This document shows positions 22,141-30,045 of a stretch of DNA of 64,000 nt, in pieces. The first letter of the stretch is position 1, and every line of letters starts with the position of its first letter. The notes below the pieces were generated by a model that was given only the letters and a program-made list of their open reading frames with translations, made no database searches and had not been told where the DNA came from. Both the position numbers and the translations under genes were made by a program. This stretch comes from Clostridium sp. BNL1100 (GTDB lineage Bacteria; Bacillota; Clostridia; Acetivibrionales; DSM-1351). Where the stretch lies: positions 477,501 through 541,500 of the forward strand of contig NC_016791.1 in NCBI RefSeq assembly GCF_000244875.1, given 5' to 3'.

Positions 22141-22737
22141 TTATTTCTTAATTGATTTATATACTCTTACCCCGCCGCTTTTGTCTACATCAGAGACATT
22201 ACCAAAAGTTGTTTCCATAACCTTTTTTAATGTGGAACCACCCTTATTATGAAATGCTACAAGCCATAATGCACCATTTTTTGAAAGGTGTTCGTAGGAT
22301 TCGGTTATCAATCTGGTGTTCAATTCTTTACCGGCGGCTATTGGAGGATTTGATATTATATCATCAAAGGTTCTTTCTTCAAGAGAACTAAAAAGATTAC
22401 TGTTTAATGCTTCAATGGAAAGGTTGTTATTTGCGGCATTTTTTTTGGTATATTCCAACGCTCTATTATTAACGTCTATCATTGTAATGTTTTGCTGAGG
22501 AAATATGCTCTTAATAAAAAGTCCTATAGCTCCGTATCCGCAACCGATATCAAGTACTGACAAGCCACTAGGAGTAAAATTTTTAATTAGATTTTCTGAG
22601 GCTCGGTCTATTTTAGTTTCAAAGGAAAAAACACCGCTTACGGAGGTAAAAGTAAGGGAAGAACCGCATAGACTCTCTGTAAAGGTTTTTTCTTTTATTT
22701 CAGATTCAGGGTTTTCAGTAAAATAGTGTTGACTCAT
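22141..22737 (-). CDS. Class I methyltransferase, RsmC/YbxB-like
   Basis: 198 residues. SAM-binding motif LDIGCGYGAIGLFIK near 80-95 and the catalytic NPPI motif near 130 place it with RsmC-type guanine-N2 rRNA methyltransferases; single-domain members of this type are common in Firmicutes. The probable substrate, 16S rRNA, is inferred from family. It lies on the opposite strand between ecfA1 and ecfA2, splitting the usual ECF operon, with its own GGAGG site before ATG. No terminator is visible between it and ecfA1, so the transcripts may overlap. Confidence 0.85.
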   Translation of the reverse strand: MSQHYFTENPESEIKEKTFTESLCGSSLTFTSVSGVFSFETKIDRASENLIKNFTPSGLSVLDIGCGYGAIGLFIKSIFPQQNITMIDVNNRALEYTKKNAANNNLSIEALNSNLFSSLEERTFDDIISNPPIAAGKELNTRLITESYEHLSKNGALWLVAFHNKGGSTLKKVMETTFGNVSDVDKSGGVRVYKSIKK

Positions 22738-22933
22738 TTAGTTTAACAACCTCCGTAACTTATAATAATAAATATTATAATATATAATTGTAGATATTTC
22801 ATTCATCAAGATGAATATTAAATATATAGTTTTAGTGGTGAAGCGGTAAAATGCTTAACCCTTCACTAATATAACTCATTTATGGTATTATAGTTTGTAA
22901 TGTTATAAGATAATTTAACCACAGGAGTAGGAC
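22738..22933. promoter_or_regulatory. Divergent intergenic region, methyltransferase / ecfA2
   Basis: About 195 AT-rich bases between divergently transcribed genes. A candidate ecfA2 promoter is TTCACT (22862-22867) with TATTAT (22886-22891), 18-base spacing. A dyad built from AGTGGTGAAG and CTTCACT overlaps it and could be a regulator site. The minus-strand side is rich in TATAAT-like sequences. Confidence 0.3.
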
Positions 22934-23776
22934 ATGCCAATAAAAGTTGAAGATTTATATTATACTTACATGGGAGGCGGACCTTTCGAAAAAAATGCCA
23001 TCCATGACGTAAATATTGAAATAGATGATGGATCGTTTATAGGAATTATTGGTCACACAGGTTCCGGAAAATCTACATTAATACAGCATTTGAACGGTAT
23101 TTTAAAGCCCACAAAAGGCCGTGTTGTAATTAACGGGATTGACACCAAGCAAAAGAACCTGAAAGAATTAAGACGCCAAGTGGGAATTGTATTTCAGTAC
23201 CCGGAACATCAGCTTTTTGAAGAGACCGTAAAAAAGGATATATCCTTTGGATTATTGAAACAAGGGCTTTTGCAGAGCGATATTGATGAAAGAGTAATGG
23301 CGGCGATACAATCGGTGGGACTTGATGAGGCTGTTCTTGAGAAATCGCCTTTTGAACTTTCCGGAGGCCAGAAAAGAAGGGTCGCAATTGCAGGGGTTGT
23401 AGCAATGACTCCTCAGATTCTGGTATTGGATGAGCCTACGGCAGGGCTCGACCCCAAGGGAAGAGATGAAATATTCGGCTATATAACTAAATTGCATAAA
23501 GATTCGAACATGACCATTATTCTTGTTTCACACAGTATGGAGGATATTGCAAGACTAACGGAGAGGGTAATTGTCATGAATGAAGGTACCGTATTCATGG
23601 ACAAACCTTCAAAAGAGATATACTCACAGCCTGAAGAATTAGAGAAAATAGGCCTTTCAGCTCCTCAGGTAACATACCTGATGAAAAAGCTTAAAGCCGT
23701 TTATCCCGGAATAAATGAGAATATATTTACAGTAGAAGATGCAGCTAAAGAGTTGGCAAAGTATTTGAACCATTAG
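22934..23776 (+). CDS. ecfA2: Energy-coupling factor transporter ATPase EcfA2
   Basis: 280 residues. Walker A GHTGSGKST, Q-loop VFQYPEHQLFEETV, signature LSGGQKRRVAIA and Walker B ILVLDEPTAGLD are intact. It pairs with EcfA1 as the second ATPase of the ECF module. In most Clostridia ecfA1 and ecfA2 are adjacent; here a reverse-strand gene stands between them and ecfA2 has its own upstream region. ATG 22934 is preceded by AGGAGTAGG. Confidence 0.94.
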   Translation: MPIKVEDLYYTYMGGGPFEKNAIHDVNIEIDDGSFIGIIGHTGSGKSTLIQHLNGILKPTKGRVVINGIDTKQKNLKELRRQVGIVFQYPEHQLFEETVKKDISFGLLKQGLLQSDIDERVMAAIQSVGLDEAVLEKSPFELSGGQKRRVAIAGVVAMTPQILVLDEPTAGLDPKGRDEIFGYITKLHKDSNMTIILVSHSMEDIARLTERVIVMNEGTVFMDKPSKEIYSQPEELEKIGLSAPQVTYLMKKLKAVYPGINENIFTVEDAAKELAKYLNH

Positions 23777-23801
23777 AAGGCTAGTGGAAGGAGACGGGCA
23801 A

Positions 23802-24605
23802 TTGATAAGAGATATAACCATAGGGCAGTATGTGCCGGGAGATTCGCTTCTGCATAAGGCTGACCCTCGAACAAAAATAATTCTGACATTTATAATGATG
23901 ATATTCATTTTTTTAATAAGTACCTACTGGGGATATTTGTTGCTGACATTGTTTACTGCTATTACGGTAATATCCTCAAACATACCTGTTAAATTTGTAC
24001 TTAAAGGTCTGAAACCGGTATTATTTATTGTTATTTTTGCGGGGATTATAAACATATTCACGATAAAAGGAACTGAAATTTGGAGTTGGGGTTTCCTCAG
24101 CATAACATATGAGGGTATTAATGTAGCTATTAAGATGGCTATAAGGCTTTTCCTTCTTATAATTACTGCAAGTCTGTTAACCTATACAACCACGCCGATT
24201 GCCCTTACGGATGCAATTGAAAAGCTTCTGGGCCCCCTTAAACGTATAAAAGTGCCTGTTCACGAAATCGCAATGATGATGACTATAGCTTTAAGGTTTA
24301 TTCCTACGCTGCTGGATGAGACAGATAAGATTATAAAAGCACAGTCATCCAGAGGAGCTGATTTTGATTCGGGAAATATGATTGAGCGTGCAAAAAGTTT
24401 TATACCTGTACTGATTCCGTTATTTATTAGTGCATTCAGAAGAGCTGATGAATTGGCTACGGCAATGGAGGCCAGATGCTATCGTGGCAGTGAGGGTAGA
24501 ACAAGAATGAAGCAGCTTCGTTTTTCAGGAAGTGATGCGGTTGTAACAGTTATAACTGTAGCATTTATGACGTGGGTATTACTAATGGAATATGTGCTAT
24601 TTTAG
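23802..24605 (+). CDS. ecfT: Energy-coupling factor transmembrane protein EcfT
   Basis: 267 residues with about five to six membrane segments. The two coupling-helix motifs that dock onto the ATPases are visible: SSRGADF near residue 185 and AMEARCYRG near 225. It scaffolds the ECF complex. Start TTG 23802 was chosen because GGAAGGAG lies 7-8 bases upstream; the longer frame from GTG 23784 includes that site. Confidence 0.93.
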   Translation: MIRDITIGQYVPGDSLLHKADPRTKIILTFIMMIFIFLISTYWGYLLLTLFTAITVISSNIPVKFVLKGLKPVLFIVIFAGIINIFTIKGTEIWSWGFLSITYEGINVAIKMAIRLFLLIITASLLTYTTTPIALTDAIEKLLGPLKRIKVPVHEIAMMMTIALRFIPTLLDETDKIIKAQSSRGADFDSGNMIERAKSFIPVLIPLFISAFRRADELATAMEARCYRGSEGRTRMKQLRFSGSDAVVTVITVAFMTWVLLMEYVLF

Positions 24606-24628
24606 AAAAGGAATAAACAGATAAATTT

Positions 24629-25366
24629 ATGAGGAAAATTAAGATTACTATTGAATATGACGGTACAGATTATCATGGTTGGCAGGTTCAGAAAAATGCT
24701 AAAACAGTACAGGAAGTAATTCAAAAAGCGATTTCTAAGCTATTGGGTGAAGAGGTTGGGGTTACAGGCTGCAGTCGGACGGATGTAGGAGTACATGCAT
24801 ACGGGCAAGTTGCACATTTTCTGACAGAGTCCCAAATACCAGGAGATAAGTTCTCTTATGCTATAAATAATTTGTTGCCTGATGATATAGTTATAAAGCA
24901 CTCAGAAGAGGTTACGGGAGAATTTCACGCAAGATACTCTACAAAGGGTAAAAAGTACAGGTACCTGATATACAATGCTCCACACCCATCAGCTATTATG
25001 AGAAACAGATCTTGCCATGTAAGGCCTAAACTTAACATTGCGCAAATGCAAAAAGCAACCGAGTATTTTATAGGGGAACATGATTTTGCAGCATTTCAGG
25101 CCACAGGAGGACAGGTTAGAAGTACTGTAAGAGAGATTTATAGTATGGAAGTTTCTGAGAAAGAAGATAATATGATTTACATAGAGGTTACCGGAAACGG
25201 ATTTCTGTATAATATGGTAAGAATAATAGCAGGAACTCTAATATACGTGGGGATGGGAAAGCTGCATGAGTCTGAAATCCCCTCTCTTATTGCAGGGCTT
25301 GACAGGACAAAGGCAGGTAAGACCGCACCTGCACAGGGGTTGTATTTAATGGAGATCTACTATTAG
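24629..25366 (+). CDS. truA: tRNA pseudouridine synthase A
   Basis: 245 residues. Converts U38-U40 of tRNA anticodon arms to pseudouridine. The catalytic aspartate is in GCSRTDVGVHA near residues 48-58; IEYDGTDYHGWQ at the N-terminus, KKYRYLIYN and FLYNMVRIIAGTL are also typical. It follows ecfT by 23 bases, the common order in Clostridia. Confidence 0.96.
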   Translation: MRKIKITIEYDGTDYHGWQVQKNAKTVQEVIQKAISKLLGEEVGVTGCSRTDVGVHAYGQVAHFLTESQIPGDKFSYAINNLLPDDIVIKHSEEVTGEFHARYSTKGKKYRYLIYNAPHPSAIMRNRSCHVRPKLNIAQMQKATEYFIGEHDFAAFQATGGQVRSTVREIYSMEVSEKEDNMIYIEVTGNGFLYNMVRIIAGTLIYVGMGKLHESEIPSLIAGLDRTKAGKTAPAQGLYLMEIYY

Positions 25367-25477
25367 AAGCTAAAATGAAAAAAGTGAAATGACGAACGAT
25401 TATATGAGAGATATGGAGATATATTAAGAAAAATAGAGAGATAATGAGAGATAAATTAAATTTATCGCATTTTCTAC

Positions 25478-25506
25478 TTGACAGACAAATTTCTGTATAT
25501 TAAAAT
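25478..25506 (+). promoter_or_regulatory. Promoter and leader of rplM-rpsI
   Basis: TTGACA (25478-25483) and TAAAAT (25501-25506) are separated by 17 bases, a near-consensus promoter. The transcript would have a leader of about 90 bases before rplM. Firmicutes often carry an autoregulatory L13 leader at this place; I could not confirm its structure by eye. Confidence 0.65.
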
Positions 25507-25601
25507 GTTGTAGTGTCCTAAACGGTTACTTTTGGTGAATAATCTGAAACTAACTGCTAACATAAATAGGTTATAGATTTTTAAGGAGGTTGTATTAAGA
25601 A

Positions 25602-26036
25602 ATGAAAACTTTCATGGCAAAGCCACAAGAAGTTGAAAGAAAATGGTACATTATTGATGCAGAAGGTAAGCCGCTTGGAAGATTGGCAAGTGAAATTGCC
25701 AGCATTTTAAGAGGAAAAAATAAGCCAATTTTCACTCCACATGTTGATACTGGCGATCATGTAATAGTACTCAATGCTGAAAAGGTACTTTTAACAGGTA
25801 AGAAACTGGATCAGAAGCTTTACAGATACCATACTCTTCATCCAGGCGGATTAAAGGAAATCAAGTACAAGCACTTGATGGAAAAACACCCAGAGAAGGC
25901 TATTGAATTAGCTGTAAAGGGAATGCTTCCAAAGAACAGTCTTGGAAGACAGATGTACAGAAAACTCAAGGTGTACAGAGGATCTGAACACAACCATCAA
26001 GCACAAAAACCAGAAGTACTTGATTTGAACATTTAA
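25602..26036 (+). CDS. rplM: 50S ribosomal protein L13
   Basis: 144 residues, standard. [20 protein letters not shown] at the N-terminus, then [18 protein letters not shown] and [18 protein letters not shown]13 is an early 50S assembly protein. ATG 25602 has a AAGGAGG site upstream at 13 bases, slightly long; an alternative internal ATG (25614, MAKPQE) is less likely. Confidence 0.96.
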   Translation: MKTFMAKPQEVERKWYIIDAEGKPLGRLASEIASILRGKNKPIFTPHVDTGDHVIVLNAEKVLLTGKKLDQKLYRYHTLHPGGLKEIKYKHLMEKHPEKAIELAVKGMLPKNSLGRQMYRKLKVYRGSEHNHQAQKPEVLDLNI

Positions 26037-26054
26037 TGGAGGGAGGAAAAAATA

Positions 26055-26447
26055 ATGGCTAAGGTATATTACTACGGTACAGGACGTAGAAAAAAATCAG
26101 TTGCAAGAGTAAGACTTGTTCCTGGAGAAGGAAAAATTCTTATAAACGATAGATCATTGGATGATTACTTTGGATTGGAAACTTTGAAGGTTATAGTTAA
26201 ACAACCATTAACCCTCACTGACACTGTCGCAAAGTTTGATGTTATATGCAAAGTTATCGGTGGAGGATTTACAGGTCAAGCCGGTGCTATCAGACACGGT
26301 ATCTCAAGAGCTCTTTTAAAGGCTGACGAAGAATTAAGACCAGCATTGAAGAAAGCTGGATTCTTAACAAGAGACCCAAGAATGAAGGAAAGAAAGAAAT
26401 ACGGTCTCAAAAAAGCAAGAAGAGCACCACAGTTCAGCAAGAGATAA
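26055..26447 (+). CDS. rpsI: 30S ribosomal protein S9
   Basis: 130 residues. [21 protein letters not shown] at the start and the tail [17 protein letters not shown], whose last residues touch P-site tRNA. Translation starts at ATG 26055 after GGAGGGAGG. Cotranscribed with rplM and ended by the bidirectional hairpin that follows. Confidence 0.97.
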   Translation: MAKVYYYGTGRRKKSVARVRLVPGEGKILINDRSLDDYFGLETLKVIVKQPLTLTDTVAKFDVICKVIGGGFTGQAGAIRHGISRALLKADEELRPALKKAGFLTRDPRMKERKKYGLKKARRAPQFSKR

Positions 26448-26462
26448 TATTTACAACATACA

Positions 26463-26495
26463 AAAGCCCTCAAACGGTTATCGTTTGGGGGCTTT
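26463..26495. terminator. Bidirectional terminator between rpsI and the Nramp remnant
   Basis: AAAGCCCTCAAACG (26463-26476) pairs with CGTTTGGGGGCTTT (26482-26495) around loop GTTAT. Short T-tracts are on both strands, which fits convergent genes. Confidence 0.8.
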
Positions 26496-26511
26496 ACTAT
26501 TGACATGCAGC

Positions 26512-27669
26512 TTATATCCCTCCACTAAATGTCAGGACCAAAAGTACCGCATTTGCTGCCAGTATTACAGAAGTAATAATCCAGCCCACCACATTTGTAG
26601 CGGGTTTGTTTACGAGGGAACCCATAAGATCCTTCCTCCTTGTAATCAACAACATAGGGATGATTGCAACAGGGAGAATAAAGCTGAGAACTACCTGACT
26701 TAGCACAAGAGCCTGCATTGGATTAATTCCCAAGATAATTATGAGCATGGCAGGAAGCATTGTCACAATCCTCGTAACGTTGTCGTTTATCTTTAGGCCT
26801 ACAAAACCCTGCATAATAGTAGTACCAGCCATGGTGCCCACGACAGAGGATGAAAGTCCTGAGGCAACAAGAGCCAATCCGAAGGCACCGCTTGAAGCAG
26901 CCCCTAAAAGTGGTGAAAGTGAACGGTGTGCTTGTTCTATAGTATCAACAACCAAACCGTTTCTGTAGAATACGGCAGCTGAAACTACGACCATTGATGC
27001 ATTTATAATAAATGCAATATTCATTGCAATTGTAATATCCAATCTTTCCAGTTTGAAATGCTTTTTCTTCTGCGTTTCTGTCAAATCCTTATTTCTCTGC
27101 TGTACCAGCTGTGAGTGCAAGAATATTACATGTGGCATCACAGTTGCGCCTAACATACCAACCGCAATCATTACTGCCTCGCCGTTAGGGAGAGACGGCA
27201 TCAAAACGTGAAGTCCGGCTGATGTCCAATCAGGCTTTGCGAGAAAAAGTTCCATTGTATAAGATATGCAAATTACTGCTACCAAGATAGAGATAATGCC
27301 TTCCAAAAACCTCTGGCCGTATTTTCCCATATATACAATAAAAAAAGTAAGTACGGCAGTAATCAAGCCCGCGAGTGCCATCGGAATACGGAACAAGAGG
27401 TATAAACCAAGAGTACATCCGAGGAATTCTGCAAGATTTGTTGCAATAGCAGCAAGTTCAGCCACAATCCAGAAACACCAATTTACTTTTCTTGAAAAAA
27501 CCTTTCCGCACATCTGGGGAAGATTGTATCCTGTAGCGATGCCAAGCTTTGCTGATAAGGACTGAAGGAATATGGCCATCAAATTACTCCAAAGGATGAC
27601 CCACATCAGATTATAATTAAACTTGGAACCTCCGCTGATATTTGTTGCAAAATTACCTGGTGCTATGTA
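26512..27669 (-). pseudogene. 5'-truncated Nramp-family metal transporter
   Basis: The remaining frame (at least 364 residues from ATG 27606) encodes an Nramp/MntH-type divalent metal transporter: WSNLMAIFLQSLSAKLGI in TM2 and MPHVIFLHS in TM6 are typical. In the same frame, homology continues upstream of that ATG to 27669 (YIAPGNFATNISGGSKFNYN), the TM1 metal-site region, and then stops abruptly next to the recombinase stop codon at 27682. Roughly 45-60 residues, including the first half of TM1, are missing. The metal-site Asp of the usual DPGN motif reads Ala here, which may be natural for this subgroup. Internal starts could yield only a protein lacking half the metal site. Confidence 0.85.
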
Positions 27670-27681
27670 CGTATTGACACA

Positions 27682-29277
27682 CTAAAAAGGTTTTTCAAAG
27701 TTATAGTGAATTTTTATAGTCATGTCTTCAAAGATTTCTATTTTATCAATTAATCTAGCAACGGTATGTCTTTCAATGTATTTAAAACTTACAAAGTCAT
27801 TAATAAATTTTTTAATGGAGTCACTTGAATTTTGATTTTTTGCTTCAGGTTCAATTTTCTTTTTGAGTATATTTAGCCTTGTGTTCAAATATTGTTTTTC
27901 TTCGGACAACAGGCTGCTAATGTCTTTGAATTCGTCCACCGTAATAACACCGTTATTTTTATCCTGATACGATTTAGAAATATGCTTCTTGATGTCTGTC
28001 AGCCTTTTTTCAATATCCCGAATTTCTTTCTTGATGGTAGACCATGTACTGCGATTTTTAGCATTGATTTGGGAATTCATCTCTTTTTCTGCCATAGCTG
28101 TTAAAGCATTAATGTTCAGGATTTGTTCGGCTATTGTACGTACTTCCTGTTTTATAATACTGCTGAGCATTTCCTCTGAAAAAGTGTGCCTTGTACACGT
28201 TCTGTATCTTTTGTAGTTGGAACACATTGTGTAGAAATATTTGCCTGTCCTTGAAAAGGTTATACTTCCACCACAATCTCCGCAAAATATCAGACCTGAC
28301 AGTAAGTGGGGATGAACTATACTGTTCCGGTGATAGTTTCTTTTACTCATAAGACACTGAACTGCTTCGAAATCTTCTTTTGATATGAGGGGTTCGTGAG
28401 TATCTTCAACGACAATCCATTTTTCTTTTGGTATGTTTTTGAATTTCTTTGATTTATAGCTCACTTTTTGAAGCTTGCCTTGAGAAAGTGAACCTGCATA
28501 AGTGGGGCTTGAAAGTATCATCTTTATTGTTTCTGGATTCCAAAGATAGTTTTTTGTTCTTCCACCTCTGTATAATGTGGTGTTTTCTTTATATTTTGCC
28601 GGTGACATAATGTGTTCTTGGTTTAGTATTGTTGCAATTCCACTAAAACTCATACCTTGAATATACATTTGATATATTCTTTTGACCACCTCACAGGTTT
28701 CGGGATTTACCACAAGTAAATTTTTATTCTGTTTATCCTTGAGATAACCATATGGAGCAAATGCCCCTATAAAACTGCCTTCTTCTTTTTTAGATTTAAG
28801 AATACTTGTTATCTTGGAAGAGGTATCGGATGAGTAAATCTCATTTAAAAAGCTTCTTAAAACCGGCATGATGTCTGTCTGAAAATTCCTGCAATACGAA
28901 TCGGTACTGTCATTAACAGCAATTAATCTAACATTATTCATTGAACAGTACTCAAAAAACTTTAATGATTCCAACAGGTTTCTGCCTAAGCGTGACAAGT
29001 CTTTTACAATTATTAAATTTACACTATTTGTTTCAACATCATGAATCAGCCTGTTATAGCCCGGTCTGTCAAAAGTTGTGCCGGACACACCGTCATCATA
29101 ATAAATATCTACCAATTCCCAGTTGGGCTTACTTAAGACTATAGGCTTTAAAAACTGTATCTGATTTTCAATACTTTCAGAATTTTTGTCTTCTCGTGAT
29201 AAGCGGGCATATATTCCTACTTTGAAAATGTCATGATTACTTTCGACATAATTCTCAGTTAATGAAAACAAATCCAT
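27682..29277 (-). CDS. Large serine recombinase
   Basis: 531 residues. The N-terminal resolvase domain has YARLSRED with the likely nucleophile Ser27 and the arginine-rich KDLSRLGRN; a recombinase domain follows (GAFAPYGY, RIYQMYIQGMS), then a zinc ribbon with CGDCGGS and later cysteines near residue 350, then a coiled-coil and a C-terminal part as in TnpX/TndX-like integrases. Such enzymes insert and excise elements at specific sites. Its stop lies 12 bases from the truncated Nramp gene, which marks the probable attachment junction. Start: ATG 29277 is only one base from AGGAGG; TTG 29271 has ideal 7-base spacing and may be the true start. Confidence 0.92.
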   Translation of the reverse strand: MDLFSLTENYVESNHDIFKVGIYARLSREDKNSESIENQIQFLKPIVLSKPNWELVDIYYDDGVSGTTFDRPGYNRLIHDVETNSVNLIIVKDLSRLGRNLLESLKFFEYCSMNNVRLIAVNDSTDSYCRNFQTDIMPVLRSFLNEIYSSDTSSKITSILKSKKEEGSFIGAFAPYGYLKDKQNKNLLVVNPETCEVVKRIYQMYIQGMSFSGIATILNQEHIMSPAKYKENTTLYRGGRTKNYLWNPETIKMILSSPTYAGSLSQGKLQKVSYKSKKFKNIPKEKWIVVEDTHEPLISKEDFEAVQCLMSKRNYHRNSIVHPHLLSGLIFCGDCGGSITFSRTGKYFYTMCSNYKRYRTCTRHTFSEEMLSSIIKQEVRTIAEQILNINALTAMAEKEMNSQINAKNRSTWSTIKKEIRDIEKRLTDIKKHISKSYQDKNNGVITVDEFKDISSLLSEEKQYLNTRLNILKKKIEPEAKNQNSSDSIKKFINDFVSFKYIERHTVARLIDKIEIFEDMTIKIHYNFEKPF

Positions 29278-29291
29278 ACCTCCTTTTAGAC

Positions 29292-29429
29292 TTATGAGTC
29301 GGGATTGTTTTGCTTTGTATTTTGCAAATAAAACATTAAACTTTCCATAACAAGCTGCTCGAAGGATTTGCCTGACGATTTATACTCAGATATTATGCTG
29401 TATTGAAAGGATTTACTCTTTTTCCTCAT
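29292..29429 (-). CDS. Small protein upstream of the serine recombinase
   Basis: 45 residues, hand-translated: basic start MRKKSKSF, middle SGKSFEQLVMESLMFYLQN, end NNPDS. ATG at 29427-29429 is preceded by GAGGGTGAT, and the stop is 14 bases before the recombinase ATG, so the two are probably one operon. I do not recognise a family. Position suggests a recombinase accessory or control peptide, which is inference. Confidence 0.55.
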   Translation of the reverse strand: MRKKSKSFQYSIISEYKSSGKSFEQLVMESLMFYLQNTKQNNPDS

Positions 29430-29506
29430 AACTATCACCCTCTATAATGTATATGACTTCAAATGCTTGTCTTAGTAGCTTCTGATGACAAAGATAAGTG
29501 AAATTT

Positions 29507-29568
29507 AAGGAAGTAACAAGCCTATTTTACAATAAAGGAAGTAATAAGTAGAATTACTATTTTACAAT
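29507..29568 (+). repeat. Two direct repeat units, AAGGAAGTAAnAAG ... TATTTTACAAT
   Basis: AAGGAAGTAACAAG (29507-29520) with TATTTTACAAT (29523-29533) is repeated as AAGGAAGTAATAAG (29535-29548) with TATTTTACAAT (29558-29568). An inverted partial copy TGTAAAATA lies near 29630. Such spacing is compatible with binding of a regulator or of the nearby recombinase, but no protein is identified. Confidence 0.5.
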
Positions 29569-29620
29569 ATTTGATTTAATATAATACAATAAAACAAAAT
29601 AGAAACATTTATAACATAAA

Positions 29621-29649
29621 TTGACAAAATGTAAAATAAGTGATAAATT
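29621..29649 (+). promoter_or_regulatory. Candidate promoter of the polyketide operon
   Basis: TTGACA (29621-29626) and TAAATT (29644-29649) with a 17-base spacer, about 400 bases before the acyltransferase gene. If used, the transcript would have a long leader containing the hairpins noted in this region. Confidence 0.4.
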
Positions 29650-30045
29650 ATAAATAGCTACTCATTTTAATTTCAAAATTCAAAAATAGACAAAAGCATA
29701 AAATATCCTCTTAACAGAAATTATTAAAGATTGCCATTGGAATCTCACTTGCAATTATAATATTCTGTTATACCTTGGTATTTCAAGGTTATCAAATAAG
29801 TAAAATAGGAGATTACGAGGATTAAAATATATAAGTTTTTTGGACATATTATTTCCAAACATAATAAGCTTACCGAAATTCACAAAAATCTTTTGTGTTA
29901 ACAGATTCGTATTTTTTTCACTATTTAAGTGAAAATGTAATAAATAAATCTGAATTAACTGCTTCAAGCTTATATTAAATAACACATTTACTTATTAAGA
30001 TATGTAAATGGCGTGTTGTAAGTGAAGCAAAGGAAAGGATAGGAT

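Larger units (their letters stand above)
29430..30045. promoter_or_regulatory. AT-rich control region before the biosynthetic genes
   Basis: About 615 bases with no convincing gene; a 76-codon minus-strand frame at 29755-29985 has no ribosome binding site and biased AT composition. It holds a direct repeat (29507-29568), a candidate plus-strand promoter (29621-29649), two perfect hairpins, CACAAAA-ATC-TTTTGTG (29881-29897) and TTTCACT-ATTTA-AGTGAAA (29916-29934), and a dyad just before the first gene (29983-30015). It probably contains recombinase operon and polyketide operon promoters. Confidence 0.45.

Noticed and set aside
26485-26703. Small plus-strand frame after rpsI
   Set aside because: It overlaps the Nramp gene on the other strand and lacks a ribosome binding site.
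29755-29985. 76-codon minus-strand frame in the gap before the cluster
   Set aside because: AT-driven composition, no ribosome binding site and no resemblance to the missing Nramp 5' end.
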